Shown: piece after piece, positions 37,726 to 47,390 of the stretch
Numbering within the stretch: position 1 is the first letter of the stretch
How the letters are laid out: every line of letters begins with the position of its first letter
Source of the DNA: Shewanella yunxiaonensis
Lineage (GTDB): Bacteria > Pseudomonadota > Gammaproteobacteria > Enterobacterales > Shewanellaceae
Length of the DNA stretch: 64,000 nucleotides
NCBI RefSeq assembly: GCF_018223345.1
Contig: NZ_CP073587.1
Span: forward strand, 2,783,501 to 2,847,500
Direction of reading: 5' to 3'
Notes under the pieces: generated by a model
What the model was told of the DNA's origin: nothing
The model's input: only the letters and a program-made list of their open reading frames with translations
Databases searched by the model: none
Program-made: the position numbers and the translations under genes

Positions 37726-38382
37726 ATGGACAAGAGCAAAAACAGTAAGAAAAAACCGTTCAAATGGACAAGGGAACTTGTTCGGCTTGCCCTGAACGAT
37801 GGATGGACGCAACAAGAGATTGCTGAAAAATGCAGAACACAGCAATCCATCGTAAGTGCATGGAACAAAGGTTCAAAACAAGGCACTGAACAACAACTGC
37901 TGCCATTGCTCAATATCTATGGCAACAAAATTCGTCGTAACAGTTTTAAAGTTTATTGGTCATTAAACACTGACACTATGGAGAAAACCTTTTACCGTGT
38001 TGAAGGAAAGGTAATTCTTAGCCAAGCATTTTATGATCCGCGAAGAGACCAACGAGGCAAACTGGTCAAAAAAGTTCCCGAACTAAAGCTTGTGATACAC
38101 CATCAAGGTGCCGATCAGTTTCGCGTCATCAGTCAAAGTCGATTGACTTTCAGGCATACGAATGAAGAACTTGATCATAGCGTAGAGGATGCTGTTTGGA
38201 ATTCACGGGTGCTCGAACCTGTAACGACGACGCAGCTTATCGATTTCATTGATCATTATTCCAATGAACAGTTAAGCAGATACCCAAGTGATGCTAATAC
38301 ATTGCCGTTTTTAATCAGACAATCTCTTTTAAACCATGGATTCCCAGTATCGGGTATTGTTGAATATCCTGCCGTTTGGTAG
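37726..38382 (+). CDS. Helix-turn-helix DNA-binding protein
   Basis: 218 residues. WTRELVRLALNDGWTQQEIAEKCRTQQSIVSAWNKG is a clear helix-turn-helix of the Xre or transposase type. The rest is a beta-rich domain of unknown family ending GIVEYPAVW. It may be a regulator or plasmid-maintenance protein. It is transcribed towards a structured RNA-like region. Confidence 0.7.
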   Translation: MDKSKNSKKKPFKWTRELVRLALNDGWTQQEIAEKCRTQQSIVSAWNKGSKQGTEQQLLPLLNIYGNKIRRNSFKVYWSLNTDTMEKTFYRVEGKVILSQAFYDPRRDQRGKLVKKVPELKLVIHHQGADQFRVISQSRLTFRHTNEELDHSVEDAVWNSRVLEPVTTTQLIDFIDHYSNEQLSRYPSDANTLPFLIRQSLLNHGFPVSGIVEYPAVW

Positions 38383-38399
38383 TGTGTAAATCCAACCCA

Positions 38400-38645
38400 A
38401 ATGGAACGAGCGCCTAAAGCTCAAAATATCAGGCTAGTAGCCTGTTTGAATGTACTCCTACAGGGAAAGCCCCGCTAACTGCCTTTTGCAGTGGCGGCGC
38501 TAGCATTCTTTTCGGTATTCATGGCCGCCGCTTGAAATCAAGCTAAGTGAATGGGAAACCTATTAACTGAAACGCCGTCATGATAAACGGGTACGGGGTG
38601 GGATGACGCCCAAGCCGTCAGATATCTGGCCGCTTGGGCGTTTTT
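38400..38645 (+). ncRNA. Candidate structured RNA ending in a terminator
   Basis: No plausible protein, but six consecutive stems on one strand: CAGGCT/AGCCTG (38430-38444), ACTGC/GCAGT (38478-38492), GGCGGC/GCCGCC (38493-38529), GCTTGA/TCAAGC (38530-38543), CGTCAT/ATGACG (38576-38608) and a terminator stem ACGCCCAAGC/GCTTGGGCG with T-run (38606-38645). The last two overlap and exclude one another, as in switches. It may be the end of the upstream mRNA or a separate RNA. I cannot match it to a named family. Confidence 0.5.
38606..38645 (+). terminator. Strong rho-independent terminator
   Basis: Ten-base stem ACGCCCAAGC (38606-38615) with GCTTGGGCG (38632-38640) and TTTTT after it. Confidence 0.85.
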
Positions 38646-38815
38646 ATTGTAATCAGGTGCCCAGTAAACAGCCCTGATTACTAGAACTGTTGTACCAACG
38701 ACTTCGTGAATGCTGGCAGCAACAGGTAAGGTTTCAGACATAACCCTTTCAACGACTGTAGAGGTATTGTGGAGACCCATACCGCCACTAATGCCTAAGG
38801 TAAAGCCATCAAAGC

Positions 38816-39205
38816 TTATTTTGTCTTATCCGGTTTTAGCGCTACAAGTTCCTCTAATGGGCTTGGCCCTGTCAGTCTATAATTAATCACCGCCGGATTA
38901 TTGTAACGAACATCAGAGAAGTCCAGATGTAATCCCACTTGGCTCTCTCCTGTTACATCCTCCAGGCAATGTCGAGATTCCATATCAAGAGCAGCCATAT
39001 ATTTCTCTTCATTACTTTGAGGGCCGAGCGCCATGGTAATGAGACAGTCTTTTCCATGCTCAATCTTGTAAGTAACATTAATAGTGTCACCACTTGCTGG
39101 GAACTTAGAAACCATAAGTGAAGCGTCGTTAATTCCAGGCTTTGTCGCACACCCAGCCAAAGAGAGCATAGATGCGGTTGCCACTGCTAAGATTGCTTTT
39201 TTCAT
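38816..39205 (-). CDS. Small lipoprotein
   Basis: About 129 residues from MKKAILAVATASMLSLAGC, a typical lipobox (LAGC) signal. GAGGAAA precedes the ATG at 39205; longer frames to 39283 lack a signal at the right place. The mature part has two cysteines (CLIT, CLED). Same style as the lipoprotein at 48137-48601. Last gene of the operon under motif copy 2. Confidence 0.7.
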   Translation of the reverse strand: MKKAILAVATASMLSLAGCATKPGINDASLMVSKFPASGDTINVTYKIEHGKDCLITMALGPQSNEEKYMAALDMESRHCLEDVTGESQVGLHLDFSDVRYNNPAVINYRLTGPSPLEELVALKPDKTK

Positions 39206-39236
39206 TTCAGTTTCCTCATTTATTTGAATGTAATTC

Positions 39237-40049
39237 TCAACGACCAATTGACTGGTTTTTGTCGCGGTCGATTCTTTTTTCACTGTGTTGCTGGTGCTGA
39301 ATTGACGATGCAGCTTGGCGTTCTTTTTCTCTCGATTGAGCCTGGGATATGGATTTTTGATGTTCTGGGCGAGGTTGATATTGGCTGTACTCTTTCTTGG
39401 CAGAATGAGATAGCTTGTTATAGGTACTAACTATCAGCTTATCAGCCTCCTTCTGTTGGCCGCTTTGTTCCAACCGTTTGGCATTGCTTATCGCATCTGA
39501 CATCAGTTCATGCCGCTGTTCTGTTTTAACCTCTAGTCGAAGGCGGGATAACTCAACACCTAGCGCCTTTGTCATTTTCCCAATATCTTTTTTTAGCTCC
39601 TGGGCAGCTTGTTGCTGCTTAGCGTTATCTGACTCAAAAAAGATTTTCTGGATAGCCTTTGCAGCCATCCACACCATGGCTCCTGCTGCTTCAGTGAAAA
39701 TATCGTTCTCCAGATAACCTCTTTGATAGTTAGAAAGCGTTTTAGATAGCCAGTTATCTTGAGTTGGTTTATCGAGCCCCATGCTTTCAACCTGCTTCAT
39801 TAGCAACTGGACAGAATCAACAATTTTCATCTGCTGCTCAGATAGCTGTCGATACTGCTCATTCATGTGAGCATGATCAAAAACGCTAGTTTTAATCTGC
39901 TCATCTTTAATAGGATGACTATTCATACTTTGCACAATTGACTTAGCCGCCGATTCAAGCTGCCCAACCAACTTGTTAGGGTCAGAGACATCAGCTTTGC
40001 TAAGTTCTTGATAGAGCGCCGCAACTTTCGCTTTTTCGTTCAATTCCAT
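39237..40049 (-). CDS. Hypothetical coiled-coil protein with basic tail
   Basis: 270 residues, no signal. Long helices with one hydrophobic patch (FTEAAGAMVWMAAKAIQKIFF) and a glutamine/arginine-rich tail (QSREKERQAASSIQHQQHSEKR). The layout recalls accessory mobilisation proteins that bind DNA or relaxase, but no family is recognised. Confidence 0.6.
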   Translation of the reverse strand: MELNEKAKVAALYQELSKADVSDPNKLVGQLESAAKSIVQSMNSHPIKDEQIKTSVFDHAHMNEQYRQLSEQQMKIVDSVQLLMKQVESMGLDKPTQDNWLSKTLSNYQRGYLENDIFTEAAGAMVWMAAKAIQKIFFESDNAKQQQAAQELKKDIGKMTKALGVELSRLRLEVKTEQRHELMSDAISNAKRLEQSGQQKEADKLIVSTYNKLSHSAKKEYSQYQPRPEHQKSISQAQSREKERQAASSIQHQQHSEKRIDRDKNQSIGR

Positions 40050-40061
40050 TCCAGTTACCTC

Positions 40062-40289
40062 TTAATGACGATGTTTTACATGTAGATTTCCATTAACCCA
40101 CTCTGCGCTAATGAAATTATTGGGCTCGGTAATGTGTTCAAAGTGGCTAGCTGACGCCTCTATATCTGCATGAAAGCGCTCGATCTCAGCCTGATAATTC
40201 CGAATTTCAGCCACAAGGTTGGATAGTTGAGAGTACAGATCAGGCTTGGGCTCTCTTCTGAAGATTTTTCTGAAAATACTGGTAATCAT
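40062..40289 (-). CDS. Small hypothetical protein
   Basis: About 75 residues from MITSIFRKIFRREPKPDLYS, basic at the start and helical. Its ATG overlaps the stop of the preceding 86-residue gene by 4 bp, which fixes the start. No family known. Confidence 0.6.
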   Translation of the reverse strand: MITSIFRKIFRREPKPDLYSQLSNLVAEIRNYQAEIERFHADIEASASHFEHITEPNNFISAEWVNGNLHVKHRH

Positions 40290-40546
40290 TGAGTGCCGCC
40301 TTGATACCAAGAAGCAATAGGTTCGAAGTGATCTCCCCACTCCATGATCTTCAAAAAGTCATCGGTGTTATCGACTCTGGCAAGTCCACAATATGTTTTC
40401 GTGTATCGACCATCGAGACACTTCAATACAGTGAAATGAAGAGGTTCACCAGACGCTGCTCTTGCAGCGGTTACGCCTCGTCTTTGATGAATGTGAGCAT
40501 CATTTATTGGAAGTACTAATCCGTTAAGTTGAATCTCTGCCGCCAT
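40286..40546 (-). CDS. Small hypothetical protein
   Basis: 86 residues (MAAEIQLNGLVLPINDAHIH...). First gene of the minus-strand operon reading down to 38816, with regulon motif copy 2 about 65 bp upstream and GAGG before the ATG. No family recognised. Confidence 0.6.
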   Translation of the reverse strand: MAAEIQLNGLVLPINDAHIHQRRGVTAARAASGEPLHFTVLKCLDGRYTKTYCGLARVDNTDDFLKIMEWGDHFEPIASWYQGGTQ

Positions 40547-40609
40547 AGTGTCCTCATTTATCTCTACTCTCTTTGAGCTAATATTTTCTCAGGTGAGCAA
40601 GCGTTAGAT

Positions 40610-40638
40610 GGCACGCCAAAGTGCCCAATTTGGACAAA
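40610..40638 (-). promoter_or_regulatory. Regulon motif, copy 2
   Basis: Minus strand: TTTTGTCCAAATTGGGC then ACTTTGGCGTGCC, about 65 bp before the start codon at 40546. Confidence 0.82.
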
Positions 40639-40692
40639 AAGAAAGGGGCCATAGCCCCTAAACGAATGAGTGGAGAAGTTGAATTCGATGAT

Positions 40693-42216
40693 CTAGCGTT
40701 TGTGTTCACCAGCTTCTATCTGTTCGCGAGAAAAGACTGTGGGACAACGTGACAGATCCGGTTTTCCATAACCATTTAAAGCCTCTGATCTGCTGCATAT
40801 GTAGGCATCAAACCGACCTGCGGTTTGCATCATTTTTTCTTTGGCCTTCATTGACTCGCTTGCCTTTTCTAGGTAATCACAGGCAGGATAAGACCATGTT
40901 GCGAGTCCTGAATGGCCTGCCGCATATGTAGAGCAGGTTTCTCGCTCCGTGACTTTCTCTGTGTAACTTGCAATACCACTTCCTTTTTTCTGGAGTTGAG
41001 TCTGAATAGTTGAGTCGTGCTGGTACGGACCGGGATAGCTCCAATACGGCACCTGATAGTTGTTGAATGCAGGAGAGTACACCGACATAAACCCACGAAG
41101 ACCCTCGCTTTCGCCAGCAATGTAATCAGCAATACGTTTCCAGTTACCGTCTGTCCATTTCAAACAATGGTAACCTCCATCCGCTTGACGAGGTTTAGCT
41201 CCCAGCGCGATAGCGAGCTCATCAATTTCGATGTCACTATCCTGGCTGCTATTATCTGTACCAAACGCTGCACACATACCACCCACGTGCATTACGGATA
41301 TGACACTGGAGCGGCCTATGGCGTACGGTTTGATATCAAACGCATCAAAGTATCCAGTTCGTTGATAATTATAGAAGTTGGCAGCAATCATATTCATTGC
41401 TCCAGATCTGGATTGCATGTTTAACACATCACGAGACATTTTAAGCGCACTATCCCAACCAACTCGCGACGCCGCTGCCGCAATAAGGCTGCCCATCACA
41501 TCATTATCATGAGCCGAGATAGTGTATTGAACAGATGAAACTGGAGTCCGCACTGCACAGTATTCGTAATATTCATTAAAGGCTAAATCCTTACGCGCTT
41601 GTGGAGCGGCTGTATTGTGCTTCACCAAGAATTTATCCAAGCTCAGTTCCTGACCGTTCTCCGTACACTCACTACCTCCGTTGATTAGACAACGCTCATA
41701 AAGCTCAACCGTGCTTTTGAAAGAGGCAACGTTGGTAAGCGCATAATGGTCGATAAAATCGTCTACTGAGAACAGTTGACCAGAATCATTGAAGCAATCA
41801 TGGAATCCATACTTCATAGCCTTATCTGCTTCGTCGGAATAGCGATCTATTTTTGAAAAATTCACCTTCCTTTCTTTTTGGCGTCGCTCATCGTTGGCTG
41901 TACGAATGCGTTCTAGGGCTGCTGATTGATAACCCGGCTCTAGCAACGCCTCGGTCCAAGAGTTAAAGGTTTGCCACTCGGCACCTAAATTTGCCACCAT
42001 CTTAGCTGCCGAGTTGAATGCCTCCTCACTGCCGAAGTCTTCCTGTCTGAATCCAACGAGTTTCATATCGGCTAGTGCCGCTTGTGTATCCGGATCTGTT
42101 TTTTCAATATTCTGGACCGACGTATCTGTCTTAGTCTTGCCGGCGATGTTAGGCATGGTCGCGGAGCAACCTGCCAGTGCAGTCATTACAACTATTGACG
42201 TAAAAAGAACTTTCAC
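40693..42216 (-). CDS. Large lipoprotein of unknown function
   Basis: About 507 residues from a GTG at 42216 (VKVLFTSIVVMTALAGCSA), with GGGAG upstream and a clear lipobox (LAGC). The ATG frame to 42315 would put the lipobox 47 residues in and would run through the regulon motif, so it is rejected. The mature part has many cysteines (about twelve) and repeated aromatic stretches. No family recognised. Single-gene unit under motif copy 3; probably an envelope component for transfer. Confidence 0.65.
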   Translation of the reverse strand: MKVLFTSIVVMTALAGCSATMPNIAGKTKTDTSVQNIEKTDPDTQAALADMKLVGFRQEDFGSEEAFNSAAKMVANLGAEWQTFNSWTEALLEPGYQSAALERIRTANDERRQKERKVNFSKIDRYSDEADKAMKYGFHDCFNDSGQLFSVDDFIDHYALTNVASFKSTVELYERCLINGGSECTENGQELSLDKFLVKHNTAAPQARKDLAFNEYYEYCAVRTPVSSVQYTISAHDNDVMGSLIAAAASRVGWDSALKMSRDVLNMQSRSGAMNMIAANFYNYQRTGYFDAFDIKPYAIGRSSVISVMHVGGMCAAFGTDNSSQDSDIEIDELAIALGAKPRQADGGYHCLKWTDGNWKRIADYIAGESEGLRGFMSVYSPAFNNYQVPYWSYPGPYQHDSTIQTQLQKKGSGIASYTEKVTERETCSTYAAGHSGLATWSYPACDYLEKASESMKAKEKMMQTAGRFDAYICSRSEALNGYGKPDLSRCPTVFSREQIEAGEHKR

Positions 42217-42278
42217 TTTTAGATCTCCCTTTTGGTTCTGTATCCATTCCATTTTCAAATAAAAGGGCAGTCTAGCCA

Positions 42279-42305
42279 GTACGCCAAACTGCCCTTTTTG
42301 GACAA
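42279..42305 (-). promoter_or_regulatory. Regulon motif, copy 3
   Basis: Minus strand: TTGTCCAAAAAGGGC then AGTTTGGCGTAC, about 63 bp before the GTG at 42216. The most diverged of the six main copies. Confidence 0.7.
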
Positions 42306-42315
42306 TAGACCGCAA

Positions 42316-45300
42316 TTATCTAGTTAGACTGCGTTCACTGTCGCCTCTTGATATACCTTTAGCCTGAGATTTACCTGTTATCTGCGTTGACGAGCGTCCT
42401 GACTCTGGTTGTTGCCATAGCTTATCAATCAAGTGATCCAGCGGTTCCAGAGACTGGTAACGGCTTTCCTTAGCCGTCTGTTTTTGACCTGATCGTTGCT
42501 CTACAGCTCGAACCAGCCCTTCTTTTGAATCGGTATAGAGATACACGCGGTCCTTTGCTCTTGATATCTGCACATAGAACTGTTCCGTGTTCAATAAAGC
42601 TTCTCGGTTGGTTTCAGCGTGCACAAACACGTTCTGGGCTGTCTTACCTTGGGCAGCGTGAACAGTCATGGCGTAACCGTGATCCCAATGGGAATTAGCC
42701 AGCTTGGACATATCAAACTCACCAGTTTTACCATTTGAAAGTCTGAAGGTTACGTTCGTGCCTTCTATCTTCTCAACAGTGGCCGTGTCATTGTTCAATC
42801 GTCCAGTCGGCTTATCATTATCACGCCACACGATCTTCTCACCAACGGCCAAACCACTTTCAGTTAGTTCGAACAACTGGATGTTCTTGGCCGCATAGTT
42901 TTCAGGAGAGAAGCGAATCAGCTCAGCCTGCTCATTACCCCCCAACTTCTTCAATAAGAGATCGTGATTCTCTCGACCAACGACCTGATAATAGAGGCCC
43001 TGCTTGATGCCCTCACGCTTGAAGCTACGCGCAAACCGAACGATGCACCCATTTTGATATGACGTCACCATACGCCTTTCAGCTTCTGTTGCATCGACCG
43101 GTGATAGCTGGTTAGTACGCAGCTCTTCGCCCAGAGCATCTTCTTTTTTTAGGGCGTCACGAACTAATTCATTCGTGCGACGGCGGCCCTCACGGCTTGG
43201 TTCGAGGATAATACTTTTGGCTCGTTCATCCGGCGCAAGAGCCATGTAGTTCTTCACAAGCTCTTGTCTGCGGACTTCACCGCTTTTCTCATGGTCAATT
43301 TTTCCACTTTTCTTATGCGCGACCAATTCTTTTATCGTGCTGCCACTATCCTGTAACCGACTTAGAGCATTAGAGGCCCTTTTCATTAGGGAGAGGTATA
43401 CCGCATCCCTTGTTCCTCGGTTCGTCTGCCGAACGATTTCTTCCAGATGGTAGGTTTCCATCCCGTGATTTTGAAGCTGCCTGAAAGCAGCCCCAGCTTC
43501 GACTGAGGCTAGCTGACGAACATCACCGGTCAATACGACACGAGCCCCCGATTGCCCCGCACGTTGCAAGAGGTCTCGCATTAGCTTGGTTCCTACCATG
43601 CTGGACTCATCCACAATCCAAAGTTGAGGAGTTTTTTCCAACATTTTTCCAAGACCGTCACGTTCTCCCTGTAACTCTGATCTTTCATATTGGAGTTCGT
43701 CGAGTCGTTTCTGATAGAGCGGCGAATTCTCGGGAATCCGAACCCCAGTCTTTTCATCAACATATGGATTGGAGAGGGCTTTTTCGATTTGCTCTAACCG
43801 CTTATCAATTTTATCGATCTGGGTATGAGTTTTCCGTTCTTGAACCCACTCGTTGCGGTTTTGTGCCAGAAAAGACTGAATTGTTCCAGACTGAATTTCA
43901 GCACCATCAATCAAACTCTGACCAGCAGAATTCGTAGGGGTAAGCCCCCTAACCTCATACCCCATATCCCTCGCGGTCTCAGCTACAGTTCGTAGGACGG
44001 AGGTAGTTTTAGCCGTACCTGCGAACCCTTGCACTCCAACGATCCGATTCTCTGTGAGCAGAATGCCCTCGGTAGCTCTCCGTTGGTCAGCGTTCCACTC
44101 ATATCCCAATTCGTTGGCTTTCTCCTCGGCATTGGAAATGGCCACAGCCGCCTGTTCCCGGCTGCACAATGCCTGAACTCGGTCGCGGCCAAGGTATTCC
44201 TCCTTGATCACCTCATCCTCTATGGCGACGGCCGCTTTCGACGTATATCCACGCACATCAATCTCTTGCTTGCTGACCTTATCAAAGGTTCTAACCGACT
44301 TCTCTATGAGCTGACCACTGCCAATTGCAGCATCAATCGCATTGTTAACATCAGAAAGTAGTACTCGCGATCCGGCATAACGGCTAGCCTCTTTGACTAG
44401 ATCGTGGTGCGTCCAAGATGTATCACGCTCTCCAAGGTGCTCAGTCGCCCACATGACGGCTTCGTTGGCTAATTGAACCCGCGCCAAAATCGTCTCGGAT
44501 TGCTGCTCCAGGGATGGGATATTTTCCCGAGACTGAGCAATGACCCCTTCCAATTCTGCCAGCTTCTCTTCGCCCAATTCGGTATGCCAGCGATTCAGAA
44601 GCTCACCACGCTCAGCGGCGACTTTTCGATCCCGCGTGTCGAGCGTTGCAGTCTCCTTTTCCCCAGCCGTGGCCGTCTCGCGAGTCTTTCCCCTAGCCTC
44701 CAACGCATCTCCGATTGCCTCTGATCGTTTAGACAGTTCACGCACTGTATCTTTACTTACCCCTGCAATCTCCCAGATCCCATCTTTACCCTGGTGCTCT
44801 AGTCGAAAGCCCAGTGAACCAACCTCTTGAGCGAGAAATTGACGGTAGACCAGACCAAGGTGCTTTTGGTCAATGAAGATTGGTTTATTCTCCGTTGAGC
44901 GCCACTGGCCGTCATTTCGCGGTGTTAAGTTCATTACCACGCAGTGTGTGTGAAGCTGAGGATCAAGGGCACGACTGGTTGTGTGTTTGAAAGTGGCTGC
45001 GACCAGCGAACCTGTTTTCTCGTATTCAACGGTATCCTGAGTACGGTTGCGATTCCTTGTGACAATATATTCGCTCTCTATATGTTGAAGTACCGCTTGG
45101 ACAGCCCGATCATGGGCTTCGAGAAGCCGTTTGTCACCTGCAACCTCTGCCAGAATAGAAACACTCTTAGGGGCCGAAAACGTAAGGTCGGTTCCTGGTT
45201 GATGTTTCCATTCGCCGTCACGGAAAGTGCCAACCTGTTGACCGTCAGGGAGCCGCCCATCCAGAAGTGATTTAAAAGTTTCCCGCTCCACCTCACCAAC

Positions 45301-45426
45301 AAGACTGAGAGCCTCAGCTCCAGAGCCTACCCATGCGGAAGGAGATAGCCCGTCTACATAGTAGTCATCATGCTCAAAGTAATGACCGGCAGCTCCGGCA
45401 CTTTTAATAGAAGACGCAGACATCAT
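42316..45426 (-). CDS. traI: MOBF-family conjugative relaxase/helicase
   Basis: 1036 residues. The TrwC-type relaxase domain has tyrosines in GHYFEHDDYY near residue 16 and the metal-binding triad in LDPQLHTH with the upstream FKHTTSR. A RecD-like helicase follows: GFAGTAKTTSVL (Walker A), IVDESSMVG (Walker B), TGDVRQL and TVHAAQGKTAQ. It nicks oriT and unwinds the strand for transfer. Shorter than F TraI (about 1750), close in size to TrwC of R388. Its start overlaps the traD stop by 4 bp. Confidence 0.93.
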   Translation of the reverse strand: MMSASSIKSAGAAGHYFEHDDYYVDGLSPSAWVGSGAEALSLVGEVERETFKSLLDGRLPDGQQVGTFRDGEWKHQPGTDLTFSAPKSVSILAEVAGDKRLLEAHDRAVQAVLQHIESEYIVTRNRNRTQDTVEYEKTGSLVAATFKHTTSRALDPQLHTHCVVMNLTPRNDGQWRSTENKPIFIDQKHLGLVYRQFLAQEVGSLGFRLEHQGKDGIWEIAGVSKDTVRELSKRSEAIGDALEARGKTRETATAGEKETATLDTRDRKVAAERGELLNRWHTELGEEKLAELEGVIAQSRENIPSLEQQSETILARVQLANEAVMWATEHLGERDTSWTHHDLVKEASRYAGSRVLLSDVNNAIDAAIGSGQLIEKSVRTFDKVSKQEIDVRGYTSKAAVAIEDEVIKEEYLGRDRVQALCSREQAAVAISNAEEKANELGYEWNADQRRATEGILLTENRIVGVQGFAGTAKTTSVLRTVAETARDMGYEVRGLTPTNSAGQSLIDGAEIQSGTIQSFLAQNRNEWVQERKTHTQIDKIDKRLEQIEKALSNPYVDEKTGVRIPENSPLYQKRLDELQYERSELQGERDGLGKMLEKTPQLWIVDESSMVGTKLMRDLLQRAGQSGARVVLTGDVRQLASVEAGAAFRQLQNHGMETYHLEEIVRQTNRGTRDAVYLSLMKRASNALSRLQDSGSTIKELVAHKKSGKIDHEKSGEVRRQELVKNYMALAPDERAKSIILEPSREGRRRTNELVRDALKKEDALGEELRTNQLSPVDATEAERRMVTSYQNGCIVRFARSFKREGIKQGLYYQVVGRENHDLLLKKLGGNEQAELIRFSPENYAAKNIQLFELTESGLAVGEKIVWRDNDKPTGRLNNDTATVEKIEGTNVTFRLSNGKTGEFDMSKLANSHWDHGYAMTVHAAQGKTAQNVFVHAETNREALLNTEQFYVQISRAKDRVYLYTDSKEGLVRAVEQRSGQKQTAKESRYQSLEPLDHLIDKLWQQPESGRSSTQITGKSQAKGISRGDSERSLTR

Positions 45427-47390
45427 GATTTTTTGCCTCCTTTCCCAAGCAGGCCAAATACCAAATCATCATCCACTCCAACCGTTCCCAATACTGAATT
45501 TAGTTCCTGCTCTAAGTCACTTGGTATTGGCCTTTTAGACTCATCAACGTCCCGCTCATCGGAAAGCTCTTTCGGAACATAGCCAACATCAGCTTCCATT
45601 TTTAAGGCTCGTGCGGCATTGAGCAGGCGCATACCAACCGTCTCATTCTCATCACCTTGAATAAAACCGTCAGCGATCTTCGGAAGCCTCAAGAAAGGAA
45701 TATCAATACGGGCTTTACTCTCCACGCCCCAAATTTTGGCAAAACAAGACAAATCAGGCAGGTCCATGATTTCACTGGGAAGCACAATTTTTCGGTTTTG
45801 ACGTTTAGAACTGACCCGAACGCCGTCTCGAATGTCATCGGCGGAGTAGTTTAAGTCTTCATCAACTTCCTCACGCTCAGCTTCACCAAGCACCTTGGAG
45901 ACCCATTCCGCAGTGTCGGCATTATTCAAACGGAAATGAAGCTGCGTGGAGCATAAGCCTAGTATGGTTTTAGAGGTGTTTTTCCCGAACTCTTCCTCTA
46001 ATTGGTTTATTTCCTGAATACCCAAAATAACAGCGGCACCGAAGCCCCGCCCTTCAGCCATCAACATTGAAAGAGCAGGAATTTTTTTGAGGCTTGGTAG
46101 CTCATCGACAACAATCCAAAGAGTCCGCTCGTTATTAACCCCGCGTGCCATCAACCCTTTGGCCGCAGCTTGTATCCATGTCGAGATAAGCGGTTTCTGT
46201 ATTTCTATTTCAGATTCTCGTACTGGTAAGAATAACCAACTATCATCGGCATTAGGTTCATCGCCTTCTGCTATCCAATCTCTTATTGAGAAAAACCCCT
46301 TTGTATTTTCTTCTTTCAGTAACCGCAGTGGTAAGACTCCATTAACTAAGGTTGACCGAATACTTGCTAACGTCTTCTCATTGCCTTCAGAAAAATGAGT
46401 TTCAGCCGGTGTCCCTGCTACTAATTCTGTTAATAGCTCTAAATCACTCCAAGCAGTAGCCCGCAAAAGGGTGGTTAAAGATCGGAAGCCATCCATATAG
46501 AGTTTTTGTAACACAGCGGAAAACACATGGCGCGGCGAGTCCCTAAAAAATGGATCACCTCCTTTAGATTTGTCCTCCGGAATGAGTGTCTCCGCTATCC
46601 AGTCTGCATCAAATGGTGAGGCCATTTCTTCCCATGGAGTCCATTGGTGTGAGCGGCTATCTGCCGGATTGAGTATGTGATCAATTCCGTCCCGATAGAA
46701 CATCTCTACGAACTCGCCTTTTTTGTCATATACCACGGCTCGGTCTCCACGAGCGCGAATGGCTTTAAGCAAATGAGTTAGTGCTGTAGATTTACCGGCT
46801 CCGGTGGTGCCACTAATCAAGGTATGCTTTTTTGAAAATCCTGTGGGTAAAGGGAAATCGCCGAGGGTTAAATTAGAAATACCATGCTTTTCTACGATTT
46901 CTCCTTTCAACTTTTCGGCTGAAACGAGTTTTGCCCCTCGAATATATTTGTCTTCTTTGATTTCCTTACCTCTTTTAACGGCCTTAACAACAAGATAAAC
47001 ACCAATAGGCAAGTACAATACAAAGAGCGAACTGAAAGCCCATCCAAAGGATTTGAGAAGCTTAACAGCAGCGCCCTGGAATAGTGGTTCATTTATCACC
47101 ACAGAGGATGGCAGAGATTCTCGCCCATCTAGGGCAACACAGGTTCCTACAGTTACGCTTGAAAATGGTTGTACTAGTCCCTTCAATTGTGCCCAAAGAT
47201 ATGTACTAGTGTTTTGCAAGACACATTTATCGGCGTCTACCCATAGGTATAACAGGCCCACGACAATCGCCAACAAAACACCAGGCAGAAATATCCAAAT
47301 CCCGCTGAATAACAACATCTGCTGGCTATGAAGCCATGTGTCAGCACCACGAACAAAGTCACCGACTCGACCTTTTCTAATCGTTGCCAT
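45423..47390 (-). CDS. traD: Type IV coupling protein
   Basis: About 655 residues from MATIRKGRVGDFVRGAD at 47390, with GGAGG upstream; the longer frame is an artefact. Two N-terminal membrane segments, then an ATPase with ISGTTGAGKSTALTHLL (Walker A) and LWIVVDELPSL (Walker B). It is the TrwB/TraD motor linking relaxosome to secretion channel. It overlaps the ribbon-helix-helix gene by 14 bp. No channel genes are near, so it must dock on another element's channel. Confidence 0.92.
   Translation of the reverse strand: MATIRKGRVGDFVRGADTWLHSQQMLLFSGIWIFLPGVLLAIVVGLLYLWVDADKCVLQNTSTYLWAQLKGLVQPFSSVTVGTCVALDGRESLPSSVVINEPLFQGAAVKLLKSFGWAFSSLFVLYLPIGVYLVVKAVKRGKEIKEDKYIRGAKLVSAEKLKGEIVEKHGISNLTLGDFPLPTGFSKKHTLISGTTGAGKSTALTHLLKAIRARGDRAVVYDKKGEFVEMFYRDGIDHILNPADSRSHQWTPWEEMASPFDADWIAETLIPEDKSKGGDPFFRDSPRHVFSAVLQKLYMDGFRSLTTLLRATAWSDLELLTELVAGTPAETHFSEGNEKTLASIRSTLVNGVLPLRLLKEENTKGFFSIRDWIAEGDEPNADDSWLFLPVRESEIEIQKPLISTWIQAAAKGLMARGVNNERTLWIVVDELPSLKKIPALSMLMAEGRGFGAAVILGIQEINQLEEEFGKNTSKTILGLCSTQLHFRLNNADTAEWVSKVLGEAEREEVDEDLNYSADDIRDGVRVSSKRQNRKIVLPSEIMDLPDLSCFAKIWGVESKARIDIPFLRLPKIADGFIQGDENETVGMRLLNAARALKMEADVGYVPKELSDERDVDESKRPIPSDLEQELNSVLGTVGVDDDLVFGLLGKGGKKS

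Noticed and set aside
38538..38780. 80-codon open frame on the minus strand
   Set aside because: It lacks a ribosome-binding site, overlaps the structured RNA candidate and has no protein-like pattern beyond a short stretch; not called, though a decayed gene cannot be excluded.
42216..42315. N-terminal extension of the 507-residue lipoprotein
   Set aside because: It would bury the lipobox and be encoded by the regulon motif; the GTG start at 42216 has a good ribosome-binding site.
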